Below the pieces are notes generated by a model that was not told the DNA's origin, did not search any database, and saw only the letters and a list, made by a program, of their open reading frames with translations. Both the position numbers and the translations under genes were made by a program. 64,000 bases of DNA from Gemmatimonadota bacterium (lineage in GTDB: Bacteria > Gemmatimonadota > Gemmatimonadetes > Gemmatimonadales > Gemmatimonadaceae), in assembly GCA_003134685.1 (NCBI GenBank), contig PLCA01000002.1, forward strand, positions 147,964-211,963. The letters run 5' to 3'. How positions within the stretch are numbered: position 1 is the first letter of the stretch; the number at the start of each line of letters is the position of its first letter. Shown here in pieces: positions 7,920 to 16,539 of the stretch.

Positions 7920-9374
7920 ATGTCGCTCTTCGTTCGGAAGGACATCGGTTCACTGCTGGCGGAGGCCGGCTCGGGGACGCTGCGACGGGAGCTGGGACCG
8001 CTGGCCCTGGTCACCCTGGGAATCGGGGCCGTGATCGGAGCCGGAATCTTCGTCATGTCCGGCACCGTCGCGTCCCAGAACGCCGGCCCGGCGCTGACGC
8101 TATCGATGGTCTTCGCCGGAATCGCCTGCGTGTTCGCCGGTCTCTGCTACGCCGAGCTGGCGAGCATGATCCCGGTGGCCGGGAGCGCCTATACCTATGC
8201 CTACGCGACGATGGGCGAACTGGTCGCGTGGATAATCGGCTGGGATCTCGTTCTCGAGTACTCCCTCAGCTCCTCGACCGTGGCAGTGGGATGGTCGGCC
8301 TATGCGGTCACCCTGCTTGGCGAGATGGGCATCACGATTCCACCGCGACTCACTGGTGCCCCGGGCGTACACATCTGCCTGCCCGACGGGACCCACGTCA
8401 TCGGGGTGTTCAATCTCCCCGCAATGATGATCTGTCTGGCGCTCACTGGACTACTGGTCATTGGAATCCGCGAGTCGGCGCGAGTGAACACCACCATTGT
8501 CATCATCAAGGTCGCGGTGTTGGCAATCTTCGTTGCGTTCGGCGCGCACTACGTCAACACGGCGAATCTGCACCCCTTCATTCCTCCGAACACGGGCCAG
8601 TTCGGATCGTTCGGATGGAGCGGGGTCCTTCGCGGCGCGGGAATCATCTTCTTCGCCTACATCGGCTTCGACGCGGTCTCCACTGCTTCACAGGAAGCAA
8701 AGAATCCTGGACGCGACATCCCGATCGGAATTCTCGTCTCGCTCGCGATCTGCACCATCATATACATCTCTGTTGGACTCGTGATGACTGGGCTCGTCCC
8801 ATACCACAGTCTCAACGTCGCCTCACCGATCGCGGTCGCGGTGCAGGCCACGGGACTCAAGTGGCTCGCGCCCATCGTCAACATCGGCGCGATTTGCGGG
8901 CTGTCGAGCGTGATATTGGTGAACATGCTGGCCCAGTCCCGGATCTTCTACTCGATGAGCCGCGACGGATTGCTCCCGCCTCTGTTTGCCAGACTCCACC
9001 CGCGGTATCGCACTCCGCACGTGACGACCGCGATCACCGGACTCGTCGTCGCAATCGCTTCCGGACTGTTTCCAATCGCGGTGCTGGGCCAGCTCGTGAG
9101 CATGGGAACTCTGCTCGCGTTCGCGATCGTGTGCATGGGAGTCCTGATCCTGCGCAGAATAGAACCCGACACGCACCGACCGTTCAGGACACCGGGCATG
9201 CCGTGGGTGCCAATCGTGGGAACTCTCATTTGTCTTTACCTGATGTCAGGACTCCCGCTCCCGACGTGGATCAGGTTGTTCGTGTGGCTGGCCGTCGGAC
9301 TGACGATCTACTTCACGTACGGAAGATTTCACGCTGCCGCGGCACGCGATCGGCCGATCGCCAACGCCGCTTAG
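7920..9374 (+). CDS. APC family amino acid permease
   Basis: LGIGAVIGAGIFVMSGTVASQNAGPALTLSMVFAGIACVFAGLCYAELASMIPVAGSAYTYAYATMGELVAWIIGWDL; ATG 7920 with strong SD GGGAGGAG (ORF track starts at TTG 7884 inside the palindrome). Confidence 0.95.
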   Translation: MSLFVRKDIGSLLAEAGSGTLRRELGPLALVTLGIGAVIGAGIFVMSGTVASQNAGPALTLSMVFAGIACVFAGLCYAELASMIPVAGSAYTYAYATMGELVAWIIGWDLVLEYSLSSSTVAVGWSAYAVTLLGEMGITIPPRLTGAPGVHICLPDGTHVIGVFNLPAMMICLALTGLLVIGIRESARVNTTIVIIKVAVLAIFVAFGAHYVNTANLHPFIPPNTGQFGSFGWSGVLRGAGIIFFAYIGFDAVSTASQEAKNPGRDIPIGILVSLAICTIIYISVGLVMTGLVPYHSLNVASPIAVAVQATGLKWLAPIVNIGAICGLSSVILVNMLAQSRIFYSMSRDGLLPPLFARLHPRYRTPHVTTAITGLVVAIASGLFPIAVLGQLVSMGTLLAFAIVCMGVLILRRIEPDTHRPFRTPGMPWVPIVGTLICLYLMSGLPLPTWIRLFVWLAVGLTIYFTYGRFHAAAARDRPIANAA

Positions 9375-10462
9375 TGCTTCAGTCGTCGCGCGAAGATCGT
9401 GTCCCACGTAGCGAGCGCTGGCTTGGGCTTGAGGTTCGCATCCACCAGGCCCAGCGTCGCGAACAGAGGCAAGATCGCGGGAACCGGCTTCGGAAAGGTT
9501 CCAAGATCCAGGTCGGTGAAGGACAGCTGGAAGACACCGATCGCATTTGCTTCGTCGAGAAGCTGTGACTGGCGCGCGATGTATCTCGCCTGCATTTCCG
9601 GTGACGACGAGAACATTCCTCTCACCGAGGCAGACGGCCATCCGCCTTCCACCACCATCATGGGCAGCGCTCGCGAGCCCCTCACTCGCGTGTAGTAGTC
9701 GAGTGGAATCTGTTCCGGGTCCTTGAATCCGCCGAGGTACGGATATGATGACAAGCCGAGGACGTTGACGAAGGGGAAATCGCGCAGATCCTGATCGATC
9801 CCAATGTACGCGCCCTGCTGCACTAGCTTCCCCCACGCGGTTTCGACCTGTACGCTGACATAGAGAGGGAGCGCGGTCGCGGACCGCGAGCGACGAATGT
9901 CGGACGCCGCGTCGTTGGTCATCCGAACCACCGCCTCGTAGACCGGCCGCGGAGCAATCTGCCGGATCAGATTCGTCTCGGCTGCAAGTCCCAGATAATC
10001 CGGATGCAGCTTCTCGACCAGCACGCCCACGTAATTGCGATACAGCCGCTGCACCGCGGGCTCCGTGATGCTCCGATGCGCTGCGACGAGCGCCGGGGCT
10101 TCGCTTTCGCGGGCCAGCCCATTCGTGACATCGATCGTCACCACCAGCTTCAGATGCTTCGAGCGGTAGTAATGCTCGAGATCGATCCCGTCCTTTCGGA
10201 GCGCGTCCTCGGGAGACGCCCCGGCGAGAAGCAGCGCCCATGGTACGTCGAGATGCATGATCGCGGCATCGGCTCGCCTGGTCCAGATCTCCAGCGATCT
10301 CACCGCGACCTTGATATCTGGCTTGGGCGGAACGACCGAGAAGCCCATCAGATAGGAGCGTGTCCCAGCTGACGATATTTTCGGCGCAGGCGTGGATCGC
10401 GGGCAGGCCGTCGTCACCAAAGCTAAGGAGATGGCTGCCACCAGCCTTCGAAATGCCGTCAT
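9371..10462 (-). CDS. Secreted glycoside-hydrolase-like (TIM-barrel) lipoprotein
   Basis: Lipobox TTAC; VSVQVETAWGKL...DFPFVNVLGLSSYPYLGGFKDPEQIPLDYYTRVRGSRALPMMVVEGGWPS resembles GH-A clan/arabinogalactanase-like folds. Confidence 0.6.
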   Translation of the reverse strand: MTAFRRLVAAISLALVTTACPRSTPAPKISSAGTRSYLMGFSVVPPKPDIKVAVRSLEIWTRRADAAIMHLDVPWALLLAGASPEDALRKDGIDLEHYYRSKHLKLVVTIDVTNGLARESEAPALVAAHRSITEPAVQRLYRNYVGVLVEKLHPDYLGLAAETNLIRQIAPRPVYEAVVRMTNDAASDIRRSRSATALPLYVSVQVETAWGKLVQQGAYIGIDQDLRDFPFVNVLGLSSYPYLGGFKDPEQIPLDYYTRVRGSRALPMMVVEGGWPSASVRGMFSSSPEMQARYIARQSQLLDEANAIGVFQLSFTDLDLGTFPKPVPAILPLFATLGLVDANLKPKPALATWDTIFARRLKH

Positions 10463-10593
10463 CGCCGCGGAATATGTCCCGGAAAGGTCAGCAATGGTGC
10501 ATTCCGAAACGGCTGGTCGTCGACTGATGGACCCCGGCTTGTGTCAGCAGACACTGTTACATATGCTGCTAATCCGCATTACCGGATACCCCC

Positions 10594-11475
10594 GTGGAAT
10601 TGATCCCGCACGCTGCCGCAGAGACCTACCGCCCTTCCCCCAGGACCTGGCAGCCAGTTCGACCCGAAGACGCAGCAAAGCTTACAGATTGCCGGTTGCA
10701 GCTGCACCACGCCGCGCAGTTCGGAGCCGCCGCCGGGATTTCCTTCCTCACGCATCGTCCGGATGAAAGCCATACCAACCTGGAGTGGGTGCCTTCTCTT
10801 GCCGGATTGTTCTCACGAGTGATTCCGACGGGGAGACCATTCCGGATCGGCGCGAGGCCGTCCAAGTTCGCGCTGCTGATAGTCACTGAAGACAATCAGC
10901 CGATCGCGGAATACAAGCTCCATGGCCGTACGATTACCGACGCGACTGAGTGGATTCGCGCGCAAATCAAATCTCTCGGTGCGGACCCGACGCGTCATAC
11001 GCTGCGGCGAGACTATGAGATACCAGCGCATCCGGTCGCGATCGGGGAATCGTTCGATGCCAGCGCGCCGATTCTCTTCGAAGAGCTTTCGAAATGGTTC
11101 TCGAATGCCGCCACGCTACTCGGCTCCCTTGTCCGAAAGACGCGCGGAGCCAGCGAGCTAAGGTGCTGGCCGCAGCATTTCGACCTCGCAACGCTCATCA
11201 AGGTCGCGCCCGCTCGCACCATTGGAATGGGACTGGAGCCAGGCGACGATTTCTACGACGAGCCGTATTTCTATCTCAACATGAGCCCGCAACCCAGCGC
11301 GTCTCGTGCTCAGTCTCGCCCATTGTGGGGAAACGGCACCTGGCACACCAACGAATGGGTTGGAGCAGTTCTTCCCGGATCTCGGTTCGGCGCCGCATCC
11401 GCCCAGGAGCGGCAGGTCCGCGAGTTCCTCGATTCAGCCACCGCCGCCTGCCGCGCGCTGGTTACACAGAGCTAA
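10594..11475 (+). CDS. Conserved hypothetical protein
   Basis: Long ORF with good coding signature; motif RCWPQHFDLATL ... GMGLEPGDDFYDEPYFYLNMSPQP...GTWHTNEWVGAVLPGS; possibly DUF5996-like, family not certain. Confidence 0.7.
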   Translation: MELIPHAAAETYRPSPRTWQPVRPEDAAKLTDCRLQLHHAAQFGAAAGISFLTHRPDESHTNLEWVPSLAGLFSRVIPTGRPFRIGARPSKFALLIVTEDNQPIAEYKLHGRTITDATEWIRAQIKSLGADPTRHTLRRDYEIPAHPVAIGESFDASAPILFEELSKWFSNAATLLGSLVRKTRGASELRCWPQHFDLATLIKVAPARTIGMGLEPGDDFYDEPYFYLNMSPQPSASRAQSRPLWGNGTWHTNEWVGAVLPGSRFGAASAQERQVREFLDSATAACRALVTQS

Positions 11476-13136
11476 GTCGCCGAAGCGACCGAGACGTTCG
11501 GACCTTCGGTTCGCCGTCTCCAGAATCGTTTCCGCCGGTGGGCCGGAGTCACAAGCCGTTCCACAATCGCAAGTACGCCGTCCACGGCGAGAGCGAGCGC
11601 CGCGGCCGGAAGCGCGCCTGAAAGAATCATCCGAGTGTCCGCGAGAGCGAGACCCGCGACGATTGGCTCCCCCAAGCCTCCTGCGCCAATGAACGCGGCG
11701 AGCGTCGCCGCTCCCACAGTGATCACCGCGGCAGTGCGAATGCCAGCCATGATCACTGGCGCCGCGAGTGGGAGACGCACCCACATCAGTCGTTGCGTTG
11801 GAGTGGTGCCAAGCGCTTCAGCAGCATTTACGGCTTCGGGATCAGCGTCGCGCACTCCCGTATAAGTTCCGCGCGCAATCGGATAAAGGGCGTACAGCCA
11901 GAGCGCCACCAGCGCCGGGACGACTCCGATACCAAGCAGTGGAATCATGAACGCGAGCAGAGCGATGCTGGGAATCGTCTGGAGTACTCCTAGCGCGCCA
12001 ATCGTCGGCTCCGCGATTCGTCGAGTTCGTTCGAGCCCAAGTCCCAGTGGAACCGCAACGATAACAGCGGCGAAAAGAGCGAAAGCGACGAGCTCCAGAT
12101 GCCGGATCAGGAGCGCCGTTATCGTCGCCCGGCGATCCCACAAATACTCCGCGAATCCAGACTGCTGCGCCGATGGCGCCGCTTTCGCCTCGGGCGTCGC
12201 GCCGGAGAGCCCAAGCGCCGCCAGCTCGTCACCCGCCACTCGGCGGACATCTTCGCCGTCCACTTCCACCCGACGATTGAGCTGTCGCATCGTCTTCTCA
12301 TCCAGGCGTCCGCTCAGAAGCGCAAGCGCCGCGATTGCTCCAGGCACCTGGCGATCTAGCCGACTGGATACGAGCGCGGCCGCTTCATACGGAGGAAAGA
12401 AGTGCTTGTCGTCGATCAGGGTGACCAGATCGTAGCGGGCGAGCAGCCCGTCGGTTGAATAGCCATCAATGACATCCACCGCGCCCGATGCGAGCGCCTG
12501 GTATTTCACCGCCGGCGCCAGTGGCCTCACAGCGCGAGGTCTCAATCCATATACGTGAGACAGGCCGACCAGTCCATCACTTCGCCCGATGAAATCCGCG
12601 GTGAACCCCGCCGTCAGATGCGGACTCTCACGCGCGAGATCACTGAGCGTGCGAAGATGGTAGCGGCTCGCCGTCGATCGCGTGACGGCGATCGCGTACG
12701 TGTTCTGAAAGCCGAGCGGCGGGAGCCAGCGCACATGGTAGAGATTCGCAAACCGGCGGGCGACATGCGCAAACACCACCCGCGGATCGGCGGCGACAGA
12801 ATCGGGTAACGTGTCGTGCAGAATCGCGATGAGCCCTGTCCCCGTGTACTCGGGGTAGACATCGATCGCGTCGGTGCGGAGCGCGCCGAACGCAATCTCG
12901 GTTGCGCCAAGCCCGGGCTTCCGATCCACGCTGAATCCGCGTGATTCGAGCAGCTGCGAGAACATCTCCGCCAGCAGATACGACTCACCGAACGGCTTGG
13001 ACGCGACGACCACCGGCCGACTCTCTCGTTGCGCGACGAGCGCAGCTGGCATTACGCCACCGACGATCGCCGTAGCAAGCAGGACGCTGATTCGCTGCCT
13101 CGATCTCATTCGCGCACGGTGTCGAATCCCGGTCAC
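11472..13136 (-). CDS. Glycine betaine/choline-type ABC transporter: substrate-binding domain fused to permease
   Basis: N-terminal OpuAC-like SBP (VVVASKPFGESYLLAEMFSQLLESRGF...YPEYTGTG) followed by BPD-type permease (LQTIPSIALLAFMIPLLGIG...EAAEALGTTPTQRLMWVRLPLAAPVIMAGIRTA). Confidence 0.92.
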   Translation of the reverse strand: MTGIRHRARMRSRQRISVLLATAIVGGVMPAALVAQRESRPVVVASKPFGESYLLAEMFSQLLESRGFSVDRKPGLGATEIAFGALRTDAIDVYPEYTGTGLIAILHDTLPDSVAADPRVVFAHVARRFANLYHVRWLPPLGFQNTYAIAVTRSTASRYHLRTLSDLARESPHLTAGFTADFIGRSDGLVGLSHVYGLRPRAVRPLAPAVKYQALASGAVDVIDGYSTDGLLARYDLVTLIDDKHFFPPYEAAALVSSRLDRQVPGAIAALALLSGRLDEKTMRQLNRRVEVDGEDVRRVAGDELAALGLSGATPEAKAAPSAQQSGFAEYLWDRRATITALLIRHLELVAFALFAAVIVAVPLGLGLERTRRIAEPTIGALGVLQTIPSIALLAFMIPLLGIGVVPALVALWLYALYPIARGTYTGVRDADPEAVNAAEALGTTPTQRLMWVRLPLAAPVIMAGIRTAAVITVGAATLAAFIGAGGLGEPIVAGLALADTRMILSGALPAAALALAVDGVLAIVERLVTPAHRRKRFWRRRTEGPNVSVASAT

Positions 13137-13882
13137 GGGCGCAGAGCCTCGAGTCCCGCTCGCGCCCGTTCTATCAACCGCGCGACGTATTCCGTGGCCG
13201 GCGCATGAATCAGATCTCGCATGCTCCCTCGCTGCTCGATCCTTCCCCTCCTCATCACCACCACTTCTTCAGCGAGACGTCCCGCTTCGGCCAGATCGTG
13301 CGTGACCAGCAGCGTGGTGACGGAGAGATCGCGGCGCAGATTGTCGAAGCTTTCCTGCAGCTCGGCCCGCGAGATTGCGTCCAGCGCTCCGAATGGCTCG
13401 TCGAGCAGAATTACGCCCGGCCGAGCGGCGATGCTACGCGCCAGTGCTACACGCTGGCGCTGGCCACCCGATAGCTCGTGGGGGAAACGCGAGCCGAATT
13501 GCGCTGAGGAAAGCCCAACGAGGTCGAGCGCGCGCCGGGCTGCGTCGGCGGAATCAGGCATGTGTTGAAGCGTCGGCACAAGCTCGACGTTGCGCAGCAC
13601 TCGCCAGTGCGGGAGCAGCCCGCCATGCTGCTGCACGTATCCGATTCCGCGCCGTAGAGACTCCGGTGACTGTGTTTGAACATCATTGTCGCCGACCATC
13701 ACCTGCCCGTTATCCGGCTCAACCAGCCGGTTGAAGCAGCGAAGGAGTGTGGTCTTTCCGGAGCCACTTTCCCCGACGAGCGCTGTCGCCCGTCCCGCTG
13801 GAATGTCGATGGTCACCTCGTCCAGAGCGACGACGTTGCCGAAGTGGTGCGAGACGTTCCGCGCGGCGAGGGAGATCGGCAT
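13133..13882 (-). CDS. Glycine betaine/choline-type ABC transporter ATP-binding protein (OpuCA/ProV-like)
   Basis: Walker A GESGSGKTTL, signature LSGGQRQRVALARSIAARP, Walker B VILLDEPFGALD; overlaps downstream SBP/permease gene by 4 nt. Confidence 0.95.
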   Translation of the reverse strand: MPISLAARNVSHHFGNVVALDEVTIDIPAGRATALVGESGSGKTTLLRCFNRLVEPDNGQVMVGDNDVQTQSPESLRRGIGYVQQHGGLLPHWRVLRNVELVPTLQHMPDSADAARRALDLVGLSSAQFGSRFPHELSGGQRQRVALARSIAARPGVILLDEPFGALDAISRAELQESFDNLRRDLSVTTLLVTHDLAEAGRLAEEVVVMRRGRIEQRGSMRDLIHAPATEYVARLIERARAGLEALRP

Positions 13883-14001
13883 TGCCTTAAGAGTGATAGC
13901 GGCGCCGCGGAACCGCTATAACGCGCGCTGAACTTGCGTTCGCAGCGTTTCGGCGTATCTGTTGCGGTGATCACTTGCTCGTACCGCTTTCAGGAATTCA
14001 A

Positions 14002-15006
14002 ATGAGTCCCGCCACCACGAAGACGCGCCGCCTCGGCTCCCAGGGCCTCGAGACATCCGCCATCGGCCTGGGCTGCATGGGCATGTCGGAGTTTTACGGC
14101 CCGAGCAACGAGAAGGAATCCATCGCGACCATCCATCGCGCGCTCGAGCTCGGCATCACCATGCTCGACACCGCCGACATGTACGGACCTTTCAAGAACG
14201 AAGAGCTGGTCGGCCGCGCGATCAAGGGAAGGCGCGACCGCGTCATCATCGCGACCAAGTTCGGAAACGTGCGCGATCCCAAAGATCCGACCATACGGAG
14301 CATCAATGGCAGTCCCGAGTACGTCCGCCAGGCGTGCGAAGGATCGCTCAAGAGACTGGGCGTCGAGACGATCGACCTCTACTATCAGCACCGTGTCGAC
14401 AAGAACACGCCGATTGAGGACACCGTCGGAGCGATGGCCAAGCTCGTTCGCGAGGGAAAGGTGCGCTATATCGGACTGTCAGAAGCATCGGTCAACACGA
14501 TTCGCAAAGCGCACAAGGTTCACCCGATCACCGCGGTGCAAACGGAGTACTCTCTCTGGACGCGCGATCCCGAGGAGGGACTGCTCGATGCGCTACGGCT
14601 TCTTGACGTTGGCTTCGTAGTGTACAGTCCACTCGGCCGCGGATTTCTTACCGGACAGATCAAGAAAATCGACGATCTGGCACAGGACGATTTCAGGAGA
14701 CAGAACCCGCGCTTTCAGGGCGAGAATTTCAAAATGAATCTCGAGCTTGTCGCGAGGGTCGAGGAGATCGCGAAGGAGCACAAATGCACGCCCGCACAGC
14801 TGGCGTTGGCGTGGGTGCTGGCCCAGGGAGACGACATTGTGCCGATTCCGGGGACCAGACACCCCGAGCGAGTCGAGGAGAATGTCGGTGCGTTGAACGT
14901 GGTGCTATCGGAGTCCGATCTCAGACGCATCGACGCGGCGGCGCCAAAAGGAATCGCCGCCGGCGAGCGCTACGCGGAAGGAGGAATGAAGAGCGTCAAT
15001 CTGTAG
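14002..15006 (+). CDS. Aldo/keto reductase
   Basis: [54 protein letters not shown]...[26 protein letters not shown] 14002. Confidence 0.95.
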   Translation: MSPATTKTRRLGSQGLETSAIGLGCMGMSEFYGPSNEKESIATIHRALELGITMLDTADMYGPFKNEELVGRAIKGRRDRVIIATKFGNVRDPKDPTIRSINGSPEYVRQACEGSLKRLGVETIDLYYQHRVDKNTPIEDTVGAMAKLVREGKVRYIGLSEASVNTIRKAHKVHPITAVQTEYSLWTRDPEEGLLDALRLLDVGFVVYSPLGRGFLTGQIKKIDDLAQDDFRRQNPRFQGENFKMNLELVARVEEIAKEHKCTPAQLALAWVLAQGDDIVPIPGTRHPERVEENVGALNVVLSESDLRRIDAAAPKGIAAGERYAEGGMKSVNL

Positions 15007-15038
15007 CCACCAAACGGAACGCAGGCTGTGTTTAGTGC

Positions 15039-16424
15039 CTAACGTCCGCGACGACTTCGATACGGGCCGCCACTTCGACGCGAATCACCGGAGCCCGAGC
15101 GACCCGAGCCTGATCCTCCTGAGCTACCCGACCGTGTCGAGCCGCCCGAGCCATGTGAGCTGCTCGAGCTATGTGAGCCGTTCGATCCACCCGACCGGGC
15201 CGCCTTTGCCTTCGATCGCGCCCGCTCATCCGCCTTCCTGCCCCTGATTGCGGCGATCCGCTCGCCGATCGGGATCTCGAGACGACCCTCCGGACGCGCG
15301 TTGTAGTCGAAGTCGGGGATTGTTATCTGCGGCAGCCGTTTTCCAATCGCCTTCTCGATCGCGCGGAGATCATTCTGCTCGTCCGGCGCGACGAAAGTGA
15401 AAGCATCACCGACCTCGCCCGCGCGCGCGGTGCGGCCCACCCGATGGATGTAATCGTCGGGCGCCTGCGGCACATCGAAGTTGACGACGTGCCCGAGTGC
15501 TTCGATGTCGATTCCGCGCGCGGCAATGTCAGTGGCGACGAGAACCTTGTAGTGACCGTTCTTGAACCCCGCCAGTGCCGCGGTGCGCTGACTCTGCGAG
15601 CGATTCCCATGTATCCGCTCCGCCTTGATGCCGCGCTTCACCAGCTGCTCGGCCAGGCGGTTCGCGCGGTGCTTCGTGCGCGTGAACACCAGCGCCTGCG
15701 TCATTTCGCCACGATCGAGCAGCGCCAGCAGTAGATCCTTTTTCAGATCCTGTTTGACCGGGTAGACCGCCTGTGTCACTCCGACCGCTGGCAGCGAGCG
15801 CCGGCCGAGGTCGATCATCAGCGGATTGTGGAGCATCTCCCTCGTTAGCGCGGCAATTGGCGGCGGCATCGTCGCGCTGAACAGGAGCGTTTGACGCTTG
15901 GCCGGTACCATCTTCAGAATGCGCTTGATGTCGGGCAGAAATCCCATGTCCAGCATCCGGTCGGCCTCATCGAGCACCAGAAATTCGATGTTCTTGAGAC
16001 TGGCATAAGATGAGCTCAGATGGTCTAGCAACCGGCCTGGAGTAGCGACAAGAACGTCAACGCCAGCGCGCATCGCGTGCTCCTGCGGCGCCATCCCCAC
16101 GCCGCCATAAATCGCGGCTGCCGTAATCGGCGTGTGAACCGCCATCGAATCGAGCGCGGTGAGAATCTGTGCGGCGAGCTCTCGCGTGGGAGTAACCACC
16201 AGCGCGCGTGTCTTCCCGCGCGGCTTGGCGATGAGATGATGCAGAATCGGTAGCACGAACGCGGCGGTCTTGCCGCTTCCCGTCATCGCACAGGCCAGAA
16301 TGTCACGCCCCTCGAGTGCGGCGGGTATTGCCTCGGCTTGAATTGGAGTTGGTCGTTGAAAGCCCAGCTCTTTGAGGCCTTTTTGGAGACTGGGGTGAAG
16401 CTTTAGTGAAGAGAACGGCAGAAT
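15039..16424 (-). CDS. DEAD-box RNA helicase, RhlE-like, with Gly/Ser/Arg-rich tail
   Basis: LPFSSLKLHPSLQKGLKELGFQRPTPIQAEAIP (Q motif), AMTGSGKT, VLDEADRMLDMGF, SAT, HRVGRTAR; start inferred at ATT 16424 or CTG 16421 because no ATG/GTG/TTG is available. Confidence 0.93.
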   Translation of the reverse strand: MLPFSSLKLHPSLQKGLKELGFQRPTPIQAEAIPAALEGRDILACAMTGSGKTAAFVLPILHHLIAKPRGKTRALVVTPTRELAAQILTALDSMAVHTPITAAAIYGGVGMAPQEHAMRAGVDVLVATPGRLLDHLSSSYASLKNIEFLVLDEADRMLDMGFLPDIKRILKMVPAKRQTLLFSATMPPPIAALTREMLHNPLMIDLGRRSLPAVGVTQAVYPVKQDLKKDLLLALLDRGEMTQALVFTRTKHRANRLAEQLVKRGIKAERIHGNRSQSQRTAALAGFKNGHYKVLVATDIAARGIDIEALGHVVNFDVPQAPDDYIHRVGRTARAGEVGDAFTFVAPDEQNDLRAIEKAIGKRLPQITIPDFDYNARPEGRLEIPIGERIAAIRGRKADERARSKAKAARSGGSNGSHSSSSSHGSGGSTRSGSSGGSGSGRSGSGDSRRSGGPYRSRRGR

Positions 16425-16539
16425 GGCGCCTGGAAAAGGATTGGATATTCGAATGTCCTGAAAGATACCTAGGCCAGGCCTTCTGCCGGCGACGATCTGT
16501 CCCGAATGCGGTATTGAGGTGGTTAACCGCGGCGAAGGC

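Noticed and set aside
7847-9568. 573-aa + strand ORF overlapping the amino acid permease in another frame
   Set aside because: Arg/His-rich composition typical of out-of-frame GC-rich DNA; the permease frame has clear family motifs and SD.
9246-10241. 331-aa - strand ORF over the GH-like gene
   Set aside because: Alternate frame of the 9371-10462 gene, low-complexity Arg/Gly-rich translation, no family motif.
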